A DNA stretch of 64,000 nt from Bacteroidaceae bacterium (GTDB taxonomy: Bacteria > Bacteroidota > Bacteroidia > Bacteroidales > Bacteroidaceae): positions 79,104 to 143,103 of the forward strand of contig JAIKWU010000021.1 of assembly GCA_024684455.1 (NCBI GenBank). The letters are read 5' to 3'. The notes beneath the pieces are model-generated. The model was not told where the DNA came from and ran no database searches. It saw nothing but the letters and a program-made list of their open reading frames with translations. The stretch's first letter is position 1, and each line of letters opens with the position of its first letter. This document shows positions 63,770-64,000 of the stretch, piece after piece. Made by a program: the position numbers and the translations under genes.

Positions 63770-64000
63770 GAACGTGAATCTGGTTTACTGGCAATAATAA
63801 AAATCCGTCGAATCCGCGTTTCAAACAGTGTGAACAATCGGTGTTATGCAGGCTGAAAGACAGGACGCAGTGGGGTTTTTGTTCCACCGCAGAGGTACTT
63901 TTGTTTCACTGCGGTGGAACTTTTGTATCGGCGCAGTGAAATTTTGGTACCACCGCAGTGAAACAGTTGTACCAATACGGTGAGGATACTTTGGTACAAA
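63770..64000 (+). repeat. Long intergenic repeat containing 22-bp-period array D (runs off window)
   Basis: It closely matches 49997-50250. Cores start at 63886, 63908, 63930, 63952 and 63974, again 22 bases apart. The element continues to the window edge. Confidence 0.85.

Overview
The window looks like a chromosomal segment of a Bacteroidota species, most likely a Prevotella-like member of the Bacteroidales. The evidence is promoters with the -7 element TAnnTTTG instead of sigma70 boxes, very weak Shine-Dalgarno sequences, many lipoproteins with a Cys lipobox, families largely confined to this phylum (names are from recognition by eye: DUF5689, DUF4199, DUF4468, DUF5687, DUF6048, DUF6057, DUF6452, HU-related proteins), a hybrid sensor/AraC regulator of SusR type, and the pyruvate:ferredoxin oxidoreductase of an anaerobe. 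No plasmid, phage or complete insertion sequence is visible.

Layout. 1-11 kb: a secreted or surface locus. A partial OB-fold protein (minus) and a secreted endonuclease/exonuclease/phosphatase (minus) face a plus-strand operon of a TonB-dependent receptor, a DUF5689 lipoprotein, a large lipoprotein with two choice-of-anchor J domains and four OB-fold-like domains, and a DNA/RNA non-specific endonuclease lipoprotein. Together they read as a capture, cut and import device, probably for extracellular nucleic acid. 11-14.6 kb: a polytopic DUF6057-like membrane protein and a PD40-propeller lipoprotein with one CxxCH motif. 14.6-16.8 kb: tRNA-Lys and a queuosine operon (yhhQ, queC, queF) behind a candidate preQ1-I riboswitch. 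16.9-22 kb: a housekeeping run of phoH, purC, menG, aroE, a hydrolase and an exonuclease. 22.2-27 kb: an AAA ATPase and nifJ.

27.1-32.1 kb is an A+T-rich minus-strand islet: a zinc-ribbon-array protein with an embedded Vsr/DUF559-like nuclease region, a two-TM protein, a double-HTH regulator, a small alpha-CTD-like protein and a DUF4468 protein. 32.6-36.5 kb is rearranged: a truncated metallo-beta-lactamase gene is joined to a duplicated 5' end of a chloramphenicol-acetyltransferase-like gene, followed by an HU-related protein, TfoX-N, DUF6398, and a zinc-ribbon/DUF3795/CAT-like operon. 36.6-45.3 kb holds two envelope proteins, ruvC, a deoxynucleotide hydrolase-like gene, a GH39-like glycosidase and a SusR-like regulator. 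45.9-54.2 kb holds DUF4199, GT2, DUF6452, DUF6048, apbE, a Crp-family regulator, dCMP deaminase and an S41 protease. 54.2-63.2 kb (minus) holds an NlpC/P60 lipoprotein, an ABC ATPase with a DUF5687 permease, trxB, a LolA-like protein, and two adjacent FtsK genes. One of these has its membrane domain replaced by DUF4236 and has lost the Walker B glutamate.

The intergenic DNA is unusually structured. Palindromic cores (CACYGCRGTG type) recur at exactly 22-bp spacing in four arrays, with a separate 21-bp array. A roughly 150-bp repeat carrying its own promoter lies upstream of four unrelated genes, and a second promoter-bearing repeat occurs twice. A MITE-like element and several inverted long repeats are also present. 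These repeats, the DUF4236-FtsK gene, the secreted nuclease locus and the A+T-rich islet are the most promising leads.
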